Source of the DNA: Roseisolibacter agri
GTDB lineage: Bacteria > Gemmatimonadota > Gemmatimonadetes > Gemmatimonadales > Gemmatimonadaceae
Reading direction: 5' to 3'
NCBI RefSeq assembly: GCF_030159095.1
Contig: NZ_BRXS01000009.1
Location: forward strand, 1 to 64,000
DNA length: 64,000 nt
Below, piece by piece: positions 32,697-41,294 of the stretch. Within the stretch, counting starts at the first letter, position 1; each line of letters starts with the position of its first letter. The notes beneath the pieces are model-generated. The model ran no database searches and was not told where the DNA came from. It was given only the letters and a program-made list of their open reading frames with translations. The translations under genes were made by a program, and so were the position numbers.

Positions 32697-35420
32697 ATGT
32701 CCGTCGTCGATGCGATGCGCTACCGGCTGGGCGTCCTCCGCCGCGCGCTGTTCGACCGGCAGGGATGGCGCCGCGAGATGGACGAGGAGCTGGGCTTCCA
32801 CCTGGCCCTCGAGGAGATGCAGCAGCGCCACGCCGGCGCGACCCCCGACGACGCGCGGCGCGCGGCGCTGCGCCGCCTGGGCGACCCAAGGCGCGTGCGC
32901 GAGCGCCTGGTCGACGCGAGCGGCATCAGCGCCGTCGACGCGCTGCGGCAGGACGTGCGCTTCGCGGTCCGCACGCTGCGCGCGCGCCCGGGCTTCACGC
33001 TCGTCGCCGTGCTCACGCTGGCGATCGGCCTCGGCGCCAACGTCGCGATCTACAGCGCGGTCGACGCGCTGCTGCTGCGCCAGCTCCCGTTCGCGGCGCC
33101 GCACGAGCTGATGCAGGTGAGCCTCACGCGGCCCGCGCGCGGCGACCGCCCCGCCCGCGACGACGCGCCCTGGTCCTACCCCAAGTTCCGCGTGCTGCGC
33201 GACGCGCAGACGGTGTTCCGCGACCTCACGCTCTACCAGGGGATGCCGTACACGATCCGCGTCGGCGCCGGGGAGCCGGAGCGCGTGCGCGGTGAGCTCG
33301 TGGACTCGCGCTACCTGCCGACGCTCGGCATCGTGCCGCTCGTCGGCCGCAACCTCGCGCCCGAGGAGGACCGCGCCGCGGACGGTCCGCGCGTCGCGCT
33401 CATCTCCGAGACGCTCTGGCGCACGCGCTTCGACGCGGATCCCGCCGCGATAGGACGCGCGCTCACGGTCGCGGGCCAGCCGTACACCGTCGTCGGCGTC
33501 CTGCCCGCCGGCTTCCGTGGCCTCAGCGGCGAGGCCGACGTGCTGGTGCCGATCCTCAGCCAGTCGTCGGCCGAGATCGAGGAGCCGTGGAGCCACGGCT
33601 ACACGCTGGTCGCGCGGCGGCGCCCGGGCGTGTCGGAGGCGGAGGCCGCGGCCGCGGTGGAGACGCTGGGCGCGCGCGTGGACGCGGCGTACCCCGATCC
33701 CGGCGGCGGCGGCGCGTGGCACGACGGCGCCGCCGCCCGCCCCCTCGACGCCACGCGCGTGGACCCGACGCTGCGCCGCGCGCTGTTCGTGCTCTCGGGC
33801 GCGGTGGGGCTCGTGCTGCTGATCACGTGCGCGAACGTCGCCAACCTGCTGCTCGTGCGCGCGGCGGGGCGCCGCCGCGAGATCGCGGTGCGCCTGGCGA
33901 TCGGCGCGGGGCGCGGGCGCCTCGTGCGCCAGCTCCTCACCGAGAGCGTGCTGCTCGCGCTCCTCGGCGGCGCGGCGGGCGTGCTGGTGGCGTGGTGGGG
34001 GGTGCACGCGCTGGCGGCCATCGATCCGGCGCAGTCGCTGCGCCTCGCCAGCTACTCCGATCTGCGGATGGTGAGCTTCGCGGGCATCCGCCTCGATCGC
34101 AGCGCGCTCGCCTTCGCGGCGGCGCTGGCGCTCGGCACGGGCGTGCTGTTCGGGCTCGTGCCCGCGCTGCAGGCGACGCGGCCGTCGCTCACCGGCGCGC
34201 TCAAGGACGGCGCGCCTGGCGGCGGGCGCCCGGGGCAGCGCGCCGCGACGCGCACCGTGTTCGCCGTCGCGGAGGTCGCGCTGGCGCTCGTGCTGCTGGC
34301 GGGATCGGGGCTGATGCTGCGCAGCCTCGGCAAGCTGCTGGACGTCGATCCGGGCATGCGTCCGGAGCGCATGCTGACGCTGCGCTTCGATCCGCGCGCG
34401 GTGACCGAGCGCGACTCGTTCCCGGCGGTGTTCGACCGCGTGCTGGCGCGCGTGGGCGCGCTGCCCGGCGTGACGGGCGTGACGCTGCAGGACTGCCCGC
34501 CGCTCAACGGCGGCTGCAACGGCACGGCGCTCGTGCGCCGCGACCGCCCCGCGCCGCGCGACGGCGAGGAGGGCCCGGACGTCGGCGTGCACTGGATCAC
34601 GCCCGAGTGGCCGCGGGTGATGGGCGTGCCGCTGCAGCGCGGACGCGCGTTCACGGCCGCGGACCGCCGCGGCGCGCGCAAGGTCGTGCTGGTGAGCGCG
34701 CGCACCGCGCAGACGTTCTGGCCCGGCGAGGACCCGATCGGCAAGCCGGTGAGCGTGGGGCAGGGCGGCTTCTGGAACGACACCGCGACGGTCGTCGGCG
34801 TCGTGGGCGACGTGCGCTACGGCACGCTCGACTCGCTGCCGCGCCCCGACGTCTACCTGCCGTACGCGCAGTCGCCGAACGGCCGCGCGATGCTGTTCGT
34901 GCGCACCGCGGGCGATCCGCTGGCGCAGGTGGGCGCGGTGCGGCGCGCGCTGCTGGACGCGGCGCCCGGCTCGCCCGCGTTCGACGTGCGCACGATGGAG
35001 GACCGCGTCGGGGCGATGATGGCGTTCCAGCGCTTCGGCGCGACGCTGCTGGCGCTGTTCGCCGCGGTCGCGCTCGTGCTGGCGACGCTCGGCGTCTACG
35101 GCGTGGTGTCGTTCGCGGTCGCGCAGCGCACGCGCGAGATCGGCGTGCGCGTGGCGCTCGGCGCGACGCGCCGCGACGTCGTGCGGCTGGTGGTGCGCGG
35201 CGGGGTCGCGATCGCGGTCGCGGGCGCGGCGATCGGGCTGGTGGCCGCGCTGGCGGCGACGCGCGTGCTGCGCTCGCTGCTGTTCGACGTCGCGCCGTCG
35301 GACCCGGCGACGTTCGCGGCCATCGTCGCGCTGCTGGGCGGCGCGGTGGTGCTGGCGAGCTGGCTTCCCGCGCGCCGCGCCGCCGGCGTCGCGCCCACCG
35401 AGGCGCTGCGCGAGGCCTGA
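32697..35420 (+). CDS. MacB/FtsX-type ABC permease with N-terminal extension (ADOP family)
   Basis: The 907-aa protein starts with a helical cytoplasmic region (residues 1-75, RREMDEELGFHLALEEMQQRHAG, LRRLGDPRRVRERLVD) seen in the acidobacterial duplicated orphan permease family. Two MacB_PCD-FtsX units follow; the membrane stretches are FTLVAVLTLAIGLGANVAIYSAV, LFVLSGAVGLVLLITCANVANLLLV, the AFAAALALGTGVLFGLVPAL helix and, at the end, LLALFAAVALVLATLGVYGVVSFAVA with TREIGVRVALGATRRDVVRLV. No ATPase gene is adjacent. The substrate is unknown; related systems export peptides, lipoproteins or toxic compounds. Confidence 0.92.
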   Translation: MSVVDAMRYRLGVLRRALFDRQGWRREMDEELGFHLALEEMQQRHAGATPDDARRAALRRLGDPRRVRERLVDASGISAVDALRQDVRFAVRTLRARPGFTLVAVLTLAIGLGANVAIYSAVDALLLRQLPFAAPHELMQVSLTRPARGDRPARDDAPWSYPKFRVLRDAQTVFRDLTLYQGMPYTIRVGAGEPERVRGELVDSRYLPTLGIVPLVGRNLAPEEDRAADGPRVALISETLWRTRFDADPAAIGRALTVAGQPYTVVGVLPAGFRGLSGEADVLVPILSQSSAEIEEPWSHGYTLVARRRPGVSEAEAAAAVETLGARVDAAYPDPGGGGAWHDGAAARPLDATRVDPTLRRALFVLSGAVGLVLLITCANVANLLLVRAAGRRREIAVRLAIGAGRGRLVRQLLTESVLLALLGGAAGVLVAWWGVHALAAIDPAQSLRLASYSDLRMVSFAGIRLDRSALAFAAALALGTGVLFGLVPALQATRPSLTGALKDGAPGGGRPGQRAATRTVFAVAEVALALVLLAGSGLMLRSLGKLLDVDPGMRPERMLTLRFDPRAVTERDSFPAVFDRVLARVGALPGVTGVTLQDCPPLNGGCNGTALVRRDRPAPRDGEEGPDVGVHWITPEWPRVMGVPLQRGRAFTAADRRGARKVVLVSARTAQTFWPGEDPIGKPVSVGQGGFWNDTATVVGVVGDVRYGTLDSLPRPDVYLPYAQSPNGRAMLFVRTAGDPLAQVGAVRRALLDAAPGSPAFDVRTMEDRVGAMMAFQRFGATLLALFAAVALVLATLGVYGVVSFAVAQRTREIGVRVALGATRRDVVRLVVRGGVAIAVAGAAIGLVAALAATRVLRSLLFDVAPSDPATFAAIVALLGGAVVLASWLPARRAAGVAPTEALREA

Positions 35421-35423
35421 CGA

Positions 35424-36116
35424 TCAGCCGAGCCGCAGCACCTGGCCGGTGACCGCGCGGGCCGCGTCGGAGCAGAGCCAGAGCACCGACGCGGCCACCT
35501 CCTCGCGCGACACGTAGTCCGCGCGGTCGCCCATCGCCGCGACGTTGGCGGCGGTGCGGATGCTGGTGGGCGCGACGGCGTTGGCGCGCACGCCGTGCGC
35601 CCGCTCGTCCTCGGCCACGGCGCGCATCAGCGCCAGCACGCCGCTCTTGGCCATCGCGTAGGCGAGCATGCCGCCGCCGGTCGCGCCGGGCAGCACGGCC
35701 GCGGAGCCGAAGTAGACGATGCTCCCGCGCGTGCGCCGCAGCATCGGCAGCGCGGCGCGCGTCGCCAGCACCGCGGTCTTCAGGTTGATGCCGAGCTGGC
35801 GCTCGATGTCCTCGACCGCGGTCTCGTCGAGCGGGCCGGTGGGCGCGAAGCCGCCCGCCGCGCACACCAGCGCGTCGACGTCGCCGACGATCGCGTGCAC
35901 CTGCGCGATCATCGCGTCCACCTGCTCGACGTCCGCCAGGTCGCAGCCGAAGCCGTGCGCCTCGTGCCCCTCCGCACGCAGCGCGGCCGCCTGCCGCTCG
36001 GCCTGCGCGGCGGTGCGGTCGACGAGGGCGAGACGAGCGCCATGCGCCGCGAACGCGCGCGCTACCGATTCACCCACTTGGCCTTCGCGGCCGACGCCTG
36101 TGATGAGGACTACCAC
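35424..36116 (-). CDS. Short-chain dehydrogenase/reductase
   Basis: The 230-aa SDR has a Rossmann start (VVVLITGVGREGQVGESVARAF), an acidic residue after strand 2 (LALVDRT), a Asn-Ala-Gly region changed to VCAAGG, the catalytic Tyr/Lys in YAMAKSG and a C-terminal GQVLRLG in place of the usual GQ-hydrophobic-x-V-D-G-G. It reduces or oxidises an alcohol or carbonyl with NAD(P)H; the substrate is unknown. GTG at 36116 is the only start before the first strand. Element A2 lies directly upstream. Confidence 0.85.
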   Translation of the reverse strand: MVVLITGVGREGQVGESVARAFAAHGARLALVDRTAAQAERQAAALRAEGHEAHGFGCDLADVEQVDAMIAQVHAIVGDVDALVCAAGGFAPTGPLDETAVEDIERQLGINLKTAVLATRAALPMLRRTRGSIVYFGSAAVLPGATGGGMLAYAMAKSGVLALMRAVAEDERAHGVRANAVAPTSIRTAANVAAMGDRADYVSREEVAASVLWLCSDAARAVTGQVLRLG

Positions 36117-36125
36117 GATGCCGAT

Positions 36126-36262
36126 GGGGCGGAGGACGGAACGGCGGAGGACGATGGAGCGTGAGACGATAACGCGGATGCGTCAAGCTCGAAGCCTGAA
36201 GCGAAGGTCCGCCCTATCGTTTCACGCTCCATCGTCCTCCGCTTCACCGTTCTCCGCCGTAT
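36126..36262. repeat. Palindromic element A2
   Basis: Family A copy: GGGCGGAGGACGGAACGGC with AGGACGATGGAGCGTGAGACGAT on the left, complement TATCGTTTCACGCTCCATCG and TCCTCCGC on the right, apex with GTCAAGCTCGAAGCC. It abuts the glycosyltransferase 39 stop codon and lies just before the SDR start. Confidence 0.85.
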
Positions 36263-36264
36263 CG

Positions 36265-38145
36265 TCACTCGCTCTTGAGTGTGCGCCAGCTGGCGCGCAG
36301 CGACGGATTCGGCCCCTCGCACAGGAACAGCGGCACGTCACGTTCCTCCGGCACCAGCCATCTCGTGTCGGCGTGGCGCACGACGCCCAGCGGGACGACG
36401 CGCGTGCAGCGGCCGCGCAGCGCGGCCTCGGGGACGCCGACGGTGAGCACCGGGTCGGCGACGCGGTCGCCCGGGCCGAAGAACCAGTACGAGCCCGCCG
36501 GGCTGACGACCGGCGGCAGGCCGACGCGCGGGCCGTAGAATTCGAGCGCGCCCGCCTGCCCGTAGTTCCCCGCCAGCACCGCGACGTCGGCGCGCGCGCT
36601 GTCCGGAAGCGCGGCGTACGCCTCGGCCACCGTCGCCGCGAGCTCGGGCCAGCCGAGCATGTCCGCGAAGTCCTGCGGCAGCGCGAGCGACTGGCCGGTG
36701 TTGGTGCGCGTGGCGGCGTCGACGCCGAGCGTGGCGGCCCAGCGCGCGGTCGCGGCGGGCGGCAGCATCGGCAGCGCGACCGGCAGCGTCACGAGCCCGT
36801 ACGCGACGATCAGCGCGCCGGCGATCCGGAGGCGCGGCGCGGCGCCGCTGCGGCGCAGACGCCAGCCGCGCGTGCCCTGCTCCAGCGCCACCGCGCCGGC
36901 CGCGAACAGCAGCGGGTAGACCGGGGCGACGTAGTACGCCTTGCCGCGCAGCGCGAGCAGCAGCGCGAACGCGAACGCGCAGGCCAGCCCCGCCGTGCGC
37001 GCGCCGCGCGTCCACCGCGCCGCGAGCAGCGTCCACACGCCGAGCACCGCGAGCAGCACCGCGGGGCCGAGCAGCAGCTGGCCGCCCAGGAAGTCCAGCG
37101 CGCCGACGTGCACCAGCTGCGTGCCACGCAGCTCGCGCATCTGCCCCAGCACGGGCCAGCCCAGTCGCAGCTGTCCGACGATGCTCGGCGCGCCCACGAG
37201 CAGCGCGACCGCGAGCGCGAGCCACGGCCGCACCGTGAGCAGCGACCGGCGCAGCGGCCCGACGACGAGCGCCGCCGCCACCGCCGCGCCGAGGAAGAGG
37301 ATGCTGAACTTCGTCAGCAGCCCGAGGCCGCCCGCGAGGCCGAGCAGCATCCACGGGCTGGCGGTGGCGTGCGAGAGCCACTGGCCGGAGCGCGCGCTCC
37401 ACGCCAGGCGCCGCCGCCGTCCCCCGGGCGTCGTCCACGATGCGTCGCTCGACGGGCGGGCGGGGTCCACGCCCTCGCTGGCCGCGCGCCCGATGTGCAC
37501 GAGCGCCAGCAGCGCGAGCGTCCACCACAGCTGGTCGAAGACGAGCGGCTGGAACAGATGGCCCGCGCGCAGGAAGAGCGGCGACGCCAGCACCGCGACG
37601 GCGGCCAGCAGCTGCGCGCCGCGGCCGCCACGCAGCGCGGACGCGAGCAGCCCGGCCAGCAGCACGAGCGCCGCGTGGGCGAGCGCGGGCCCCGCGCGCA
37701 GCGCGCCGTCGGTGTCGCCGAGCAGCGCGCGCGTCGTCTCGGCGAGGACGGCGATGCCCGGCGGGAAGTCCATCCCCCAGAAGCGGAGATGGCGGCCCAT
37801 CGCGAGATAGAGCAGCTCGTCGCGGTGCAGCCCGTAGACGCTGACGCGGTTGACGACGACGTGCAGCACCACCGCGGCCGCCGCGAGCGCGAGCAGGGGC
37901 AGGCGCGCGACGGTGCCGGCGGTGGGCGCGACGTCGGGCGGGCCCACCTGGCGCGTCGCGCGCGCGGACGGACGCCCCGAGCGCACCGGCGCGGGCAGCG
38001 CGACGCGCGCGGTGCCCGGCGATCCGTCGGGCGACGGCGAAGGGGCAGGCAGGAGGCGGCGGTGCGGGCGCAGCGCTCGGCGACGACGGGTGAGGCGGTG
38101 AGGGCTCCGGCTGCCAAACTGGGGAGGTGGCGGCCCGGACGCCAT
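36265..38145 (-). CDS. Glycosyltransferase family 39/ArnT-like membrane protein
   Basis: A 626-aa multi-pass protein of the PMT/ArnT type. After a Pro/Arg-rich cytoplasmic start, the first loop carries YGLHRDELLYLAMGRHL, where the Asp-Glu pair is the catalytic motif of lipid-linked sugar transferases. About ten to twelve helices follow, then a soluble C-terminal domain (PDSARADVAVLAGNYGQAGALEFYG and onward). Members move a sugar from a polyprenyl phosphate to lipid or protein on the outer face of the inner membrane. ATG at 38145 is the longest start; later ones are possible. Divergent from the phospholipase D-like gene. Confidence 0.85.
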   Translation of the reverse strand: MASGPPPPQFGSRSPHRLTRRRRALRPHRRLLPAPSPSPDGSPGTARVALPAPVRSGRPSARATRQVGPPDVAPTAGTVARLPLLALAAAAVVLHVVVNRVSVYGLHRDELLYLAMGRHLRFWGMDFPPGIAVLAETTRALLGDTDGALRAGPALAHAALVLLAGLLASALRGGRGAQLLAAVAVLASPLFLRAGHLFQPLVFDQLWWTLALLALVHIGRAASEGVDPARPSSDASWTTPGGRRRRLAWSARSGQWLSHATASPWMLLGLAGGLGLLTKFSILFLGAAVAAALVVGPLRRSLLTVRPWLALAVALLVGAPSIVGQLRLGWPVLGQMRELRGTQLVHVGALDFLGGQLLLGPAVLLAVLGVWTLLAARWTRGARTAGLACAFAFALLLALRGKAYYVAPVYPLLFAAGAVALEQGTRGWRLRRSGAAPRLRIAGALIVAYGLVTLPVALPMLPPAATARWAATLGVDAATRTNTGQSLALPQDFADMLGWPELAATVAEAYAALPDSARADVAVLAGNYGQAGALEFYGPRVGLPPVVSPAGSYWFFGPGDRVADPVLTVGVPEAALRGRCTRVVPLGVVRHADTRWLVPEERDVPLFLCEGPNPSLRASWRTLKSE

Positions 38146-38193
38146 GGGCGTGGGGCCCGGCCGTGTGGAACGAGCCCTGCTCTACGCGGTCGC

Positions 38194-39627
38194 GTGTTCA
38201 AACGCGTGGCGGGACGACTGGCCCTCTGGGGGCTCTTGCTGGCGCTGGCCCTGCTGGCGCTGATCGGCGTCCTGTCGGTCACGCGCGGCACGCCGGTGGA
38301 GTACGTGATCGCGCGCGGCGACCCGGCGGGGCCGCCGGCGCCCGCGGACACGCTGTTCGTGCGCACCGTCGAGCTGTACGCGGGCACGTCGCTCCACCCG
38401 GGCAATCGCGTGCAGGTGCTGGAGAACGGCGACGGGACGTACCCGCTGCTGTGGCGCGACCTGCGCACCTGCCAGCGCGCCGTGACGGTGCAGATGTACT
38501 TCGCGCAGCCGGGCGCGATCGCCGACACGATGGCGCAGGTGCTGACCGAGTGCGCGCGGAAGAAGGCGCGCGTGCTGCTGCTGCTGGACGGCTTCGGCGC
38601 GCAGACGCTGGCCGAGAAGTGGGTCGAGAAGCTGAAGGCGGCGGGCGTCGAGATCGCGTGGCTGCGGCAGCTGCGCTGGTACACGCTGCACAAGGCGGCC
38701 GAGCGCTCGCACGCGCGCGTGGTGGTGGTGGACGGGCGCGTGGGCTACACGGGCGGCTTCGGGCTCGCGGACTACTGGCTGGGCGCGGGGCGCAAGCCGG
38801 ACGAGTGGCGCGAGACGAACGTCCGCTTCGAGGGGCCGGCGGTGGCGCAGCTGCAGGCGGCGTTCGGGTCGACGTGGGCGGAGGCGACGGGCGAGCTGCT
38901 GACGGGCGACGCGTTCTTCCCGCCGGTGTCGTTCAAGCCGGTGGCGGACGGCGACTCGGTGAGCCCGGTGGGCGTGCAGCGTCCGGTGCTGCGCTCGGGG
39001 CCGGGCCGGGCGGCGTCGGCGGAGCGGCCGCCGCCGGCGGATGCGCCGGTCGTCGCGCGCGCGGTCGCGGAGGGCACGGTGCGCGCGGGCCTGCTGCACG
39101 CGGTGCCGTCGACGGGGAGTACGCAGGCGGAGCGCTTCCTCGCGCTGACGATCGCGGGCGCGCGGCGCACGCTCTACATCACGAACGCGTACTTCGTCCC
39201 GGACGACGACTTCCGCCGGCTGCTGGCGGCGGCCGCGAAGCGCGGCGTGGACGTGCGCATCATGACGACGGGCCCCCGCACCGACGTGCAGACGACGCGC
39301 TTCGCGGGCCGCTTCCGCTACGAGGAGCTGCTGCGCGCGGGCGTGAAGGTGTACGAGTACCAGCCGGCGAACATGCACGCCAAGACGATGAGCGTCGACG
39401 GCGTGTGGGGGAGCGTGGGGTCGATGAACTTCGACAACCGCTCGCTCGCCTTCAACGACGAGACGACGCTGCTGGTGCACGACTCGGCCGTCGTGGCGGG
39501 CATGGACCGCATGTTCCTCGAGGACCTGCGGCACTCGCGCGAGATGACCGTGGCGGAGATGGCGAAGCGGCCGTGGTGGATCAAGGCGCGCGATGGCGGT
39601 GCCGCCACCCTCCAGCGAGTCCTTTAA
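38194..39627 (+). CDS. Phospholipase D-like (cardiolipin synthase-type) protein
   Basis: The 477-aa protein has an N-terminal membrane helix (LALWGLLLALALLALIGVL) and two phospholipase D domains. The second HKD motif is canonical (MHAKTMSVDGVWGSVGSMNFDNRS). In the first, SHARVVVVDGRVGYTGGFG, the Lys is replaced by Arg, which may lower or abolish catalysis there. Cardiolipin synthases of this type join two phospholipids at the membrane. Start GTG 38194 places the helix at the N-terminus. The stop is followed at once by element A3. Confidence 0.87.
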   Translation: MFKRVAGRLALWGLLLALALLALIGVLSVTRGTPVEYVIARGDPAGPPAPADTLFVRTVELYAGTSLHPGNRVQVLENGDGTYPLLWRDLRTCQRAVTVQMYFAQPGAIADTMAQVLTECARKKARVLLLLDGFGAQTLAEKWVEKLKAAGVEIAWLRQLRWYTLHKAAERSHARVVVVDGRVGYTGGFGLADYWLGAGRKPDEWRETNVRFEGPAVAQLQAAFGSTWAEATGELLTGDAFFPPVSFKPVADGDSVSPVGVQRPVLRSGPGRAASAERPPPADAPVVARAVAEGTVRAGLLHAVPSTGSTQAERFLALTIAGARRTLYITNAYFVPDDDFRRLLAAAAKRGVDVRIMTTGPRTDVQTTRFAGRFRYEELLRAGVKVYEYQPANMHAKTMSVDGVWGSVGSMNFDNRSLAFNDETTLLVHDSAVVAGMDRMFLEDLRHSREMTVAEMAKRPWWIKARDGGAATLQRVL

Positions 39628-39789
39628 GGCGGAGGACGGAACGGCGGAGAACGGAACGGCGGAGGACGGAACGGCGCGATACGATGGGGCGGACTCTCGG
39701 CTTGAAGCTCCAAGCTCGAAGGGTCCGCCTTTCCGTTTCACGCTTCATCGTCTTCCGCGGTATCGGTTTCCGCCGTTCCGTCCTCCGCC
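39628..39789. repeat. Palindromic element A3
   Basis: Family A copy between convergent genes, touching both stop codons. The left arm is three GGCGGAGGACGGAAC-type units in tandem (15-bp period). The apex is GGCTTGAAGCTCCAAGCTCG followed by AAGGGTCCGCC. The right arm closes with GCCGTTCCGTCCTCCGCC. Confidence 0.9.
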
Positions 39790-40587
39790 TCACCCGATCA
39801 ACAGACTCTGCCCGCCATCGATCCAGACTTCCGTCCCGGTGACATGGCTGGAGGCATCCGACGCCAGGAACAGCACCAGGTCCGCGACCTGCCCGGCGCG
39901 TCCGGGCTTGCCGTCGGTGAGCGGGATCTCGCCCTCGGGGAACTCGACGGGCTCCTCCTCGCGCTCGACGTCGCGCTTCTCGGTGTTCTCGTCGATGTTC
40001 GTCTCGATCGCGCCGGGGCAGACGACGTTCACGCGCACGCGATGCTTGGCCAGCTCCAGCGCCAGCATCTTCGTCATCGCCACCTGCGCCGCCTTGGAGG
40101 CCGAGTAGGCCGTCGCGCCGGTGTTGCTGAAGACGCGCGTGCCGTTGATGCTCGCGCACACGATCACGCTGCCGCCCTGCCGCTTGAGGTGCGGCGTCGC
40201 GTACTTGATGGTGAGGAAGGTGCCGAGGAGGTTGGTGCGCAGCGTCGACTCGAACTCCTCGGGCGCCAGCTCCTCGATGGGCGCCCAGACGCCGTTCACG
40301 CCCGCGTTCGCGAAGACGACGTCGAGCCGCCCCCACTCGCCCGCCGTGGCGTCGGTGGCGCGCTGCATCGCGGCCGCGTCGGCGACGTCGGCGACCTCCA
40401 CGCGCGCGGTGCCGCCGGCGTCGCCGATGCGCCTGGCGACGGCCTCGAGCTCGGACGCCGTGCGTCCCACCAGCGCGACGCGCGCGCCCGCCGCCGCGAG
40501 TCGCTCGGCCGCCGCGGCGCCGATGCCGGAGCCGGCACCGGTCACGAGCGCCACGCGGTCCGTCAGCGCCTGTGCGCCATCCTTCAT
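39790..40587 (-). CDS. Short-chain dehydrogenase/reductase
   Basis: The 265-aa classical SDR has the TGAGSGIGAAAAERLAAAG cofactor loop, VFANAGVNGVW (N-A-G), a catalytic Ser in VIVCASINGTRVFSN, YSASKAAQVAMTK with Tyr and Lys, and the ending VTGTEVWIDGGQSLLIG. It is a probable NAD(P)-dependent alcohol dehydrogenase or 3-oxoacyl reductase; the substrate is unknown. An insert rich in Glu (ENTEKRDVEREEEPVEFPEGE) is seen where the substrate loop should be. ATG at 40587 follows AGGAG. Divergent from the MerR-like gene. Confidence 0.9.
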   Translation of the reverse strand: MKDGAQALTDRVALVTGAGSGIGAAAAERLAAAGARVALVGRTASELEAVARRIGDAGGTARVEVADVADAAAMQRATDATAGEWGRLDVVFANAGVNGVWAPIEELAPEEFESTLRTNLLGTFLTIKYATPHLKRQGGSVIVCASINGTRVFSNTGATAYSASKAAQVAMTKMLALELAKHRVRVNVVCPGAIETNIDENTEKRDVEREEEPVEFPEGEIPLTDGKPGRAGQVADLVLFLASDASSHVTGTEVWIDGGQSLLIG

Positions 40588-40723
40588 CGGGTCTCCTGGG
40601 TTCGGGGCCCGACGCGCGGTGCAGGGCGCGGGCCGCGCGCAGGTCCCGCAGCCGGGCGCCACGGGCGCGCCACCGCGCGGACGCTCGCGCGGTCGTGCTC
40701 TGGTTGCCGCCGGAGCGCGCCGC

Positions 40724-40738
40724 TATCGTACGCGCATG
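40724..40738 (+). promoter_or_regulatory. Leaderless-type -10 element of the MerR-like gene
   Basis: TATCGT (40724-40729), six bases, ATG (40736). A weak TGGTTG lies 17 bases upstream of the -10. No ribosome site precedes the ATG. Confidence 0.45.
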
Positions 40739-41281
40739 GCCGAGTCTCCCGTCCAGCTGCTCCGACTCCACGCGCGCCACGCGCCGTTCAACGCCCGCGG
40801 GCTCGCCGCGCACGCGACGGCGCTCGCCGACGCGGCCGGCATCCGTCCCACCAACGCCTCCGCGCGCGCGGCGCCGAGCGCGCGCGCGGTGCGGTTCTAC
40901 GTCGCGTCGGGGCTGCTGGATCGTCCCGAGGGCACGGGCACCTCCGCGACGTACAACTATCGCCACCTGCTGCAGCTGCTCGCGATCAAGATCCGCCAGC
41001 GCGAGGGGCAGACGCTGGAGGCGATCAAGAAGGAGATGCGCGAGGTCACGGGCGACGCGCTGGAGCGCCGCGTGGCGACGTCGCTGGCGCCGGCGCTGGT
41101 GACCAACGGCGCGGGCATCCAGCCGCGCGAGGACGACGGGCCGGCCACCTGGCGGCGCGTCGCCGTCGCGGACGGGATCGAGCTGCACGTGCGCGACGAC
41201 TCGCCCGCGGCGCGCGAGGAGGCGCTGCTCGCGATGCGCGAGGCGGTGCGCGCGGCGCTCGGGCGGCCGGAGCTGCGCTGA
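40736..41281 (+). CDS. MerR-like DNA-binding regulator
   Basis: A 181-aa protein. The segment ARAVRFYVASGLLDRPEGTG followed by YNYRHLLQLLAIKIRQREGQTLEAIKKEM is the MerR winged-helix pattern (recognition helix, then wing and R-H-L-x-x-L-x-x-I). About 40 residues precede it, unlike standard MerR proteins where the helix-turn-helix is at the extreme N-terminus. No metal-binding cysteines are present, so the signal is unknown. It is divergent from the SDR gene and may regulate it. Confidence 0.75.
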   Translation: MAESPVQLLRLHARHAPFNARGLAAHATALADAAGIRPTNASARAAPSARAVRFYVASGLLDRPEGTGTSATYNYRHLLQLLAIKIRQREGQTLEAIKKEMREVTGDALERRVATSLAPALVTNGAGIQPREDDGPATWRRVAVADGIELHVRDDSPAAREEALLAMREAVRAALGRPELR

Positions 41282-41294
41282 GCGACGGCGGCGC

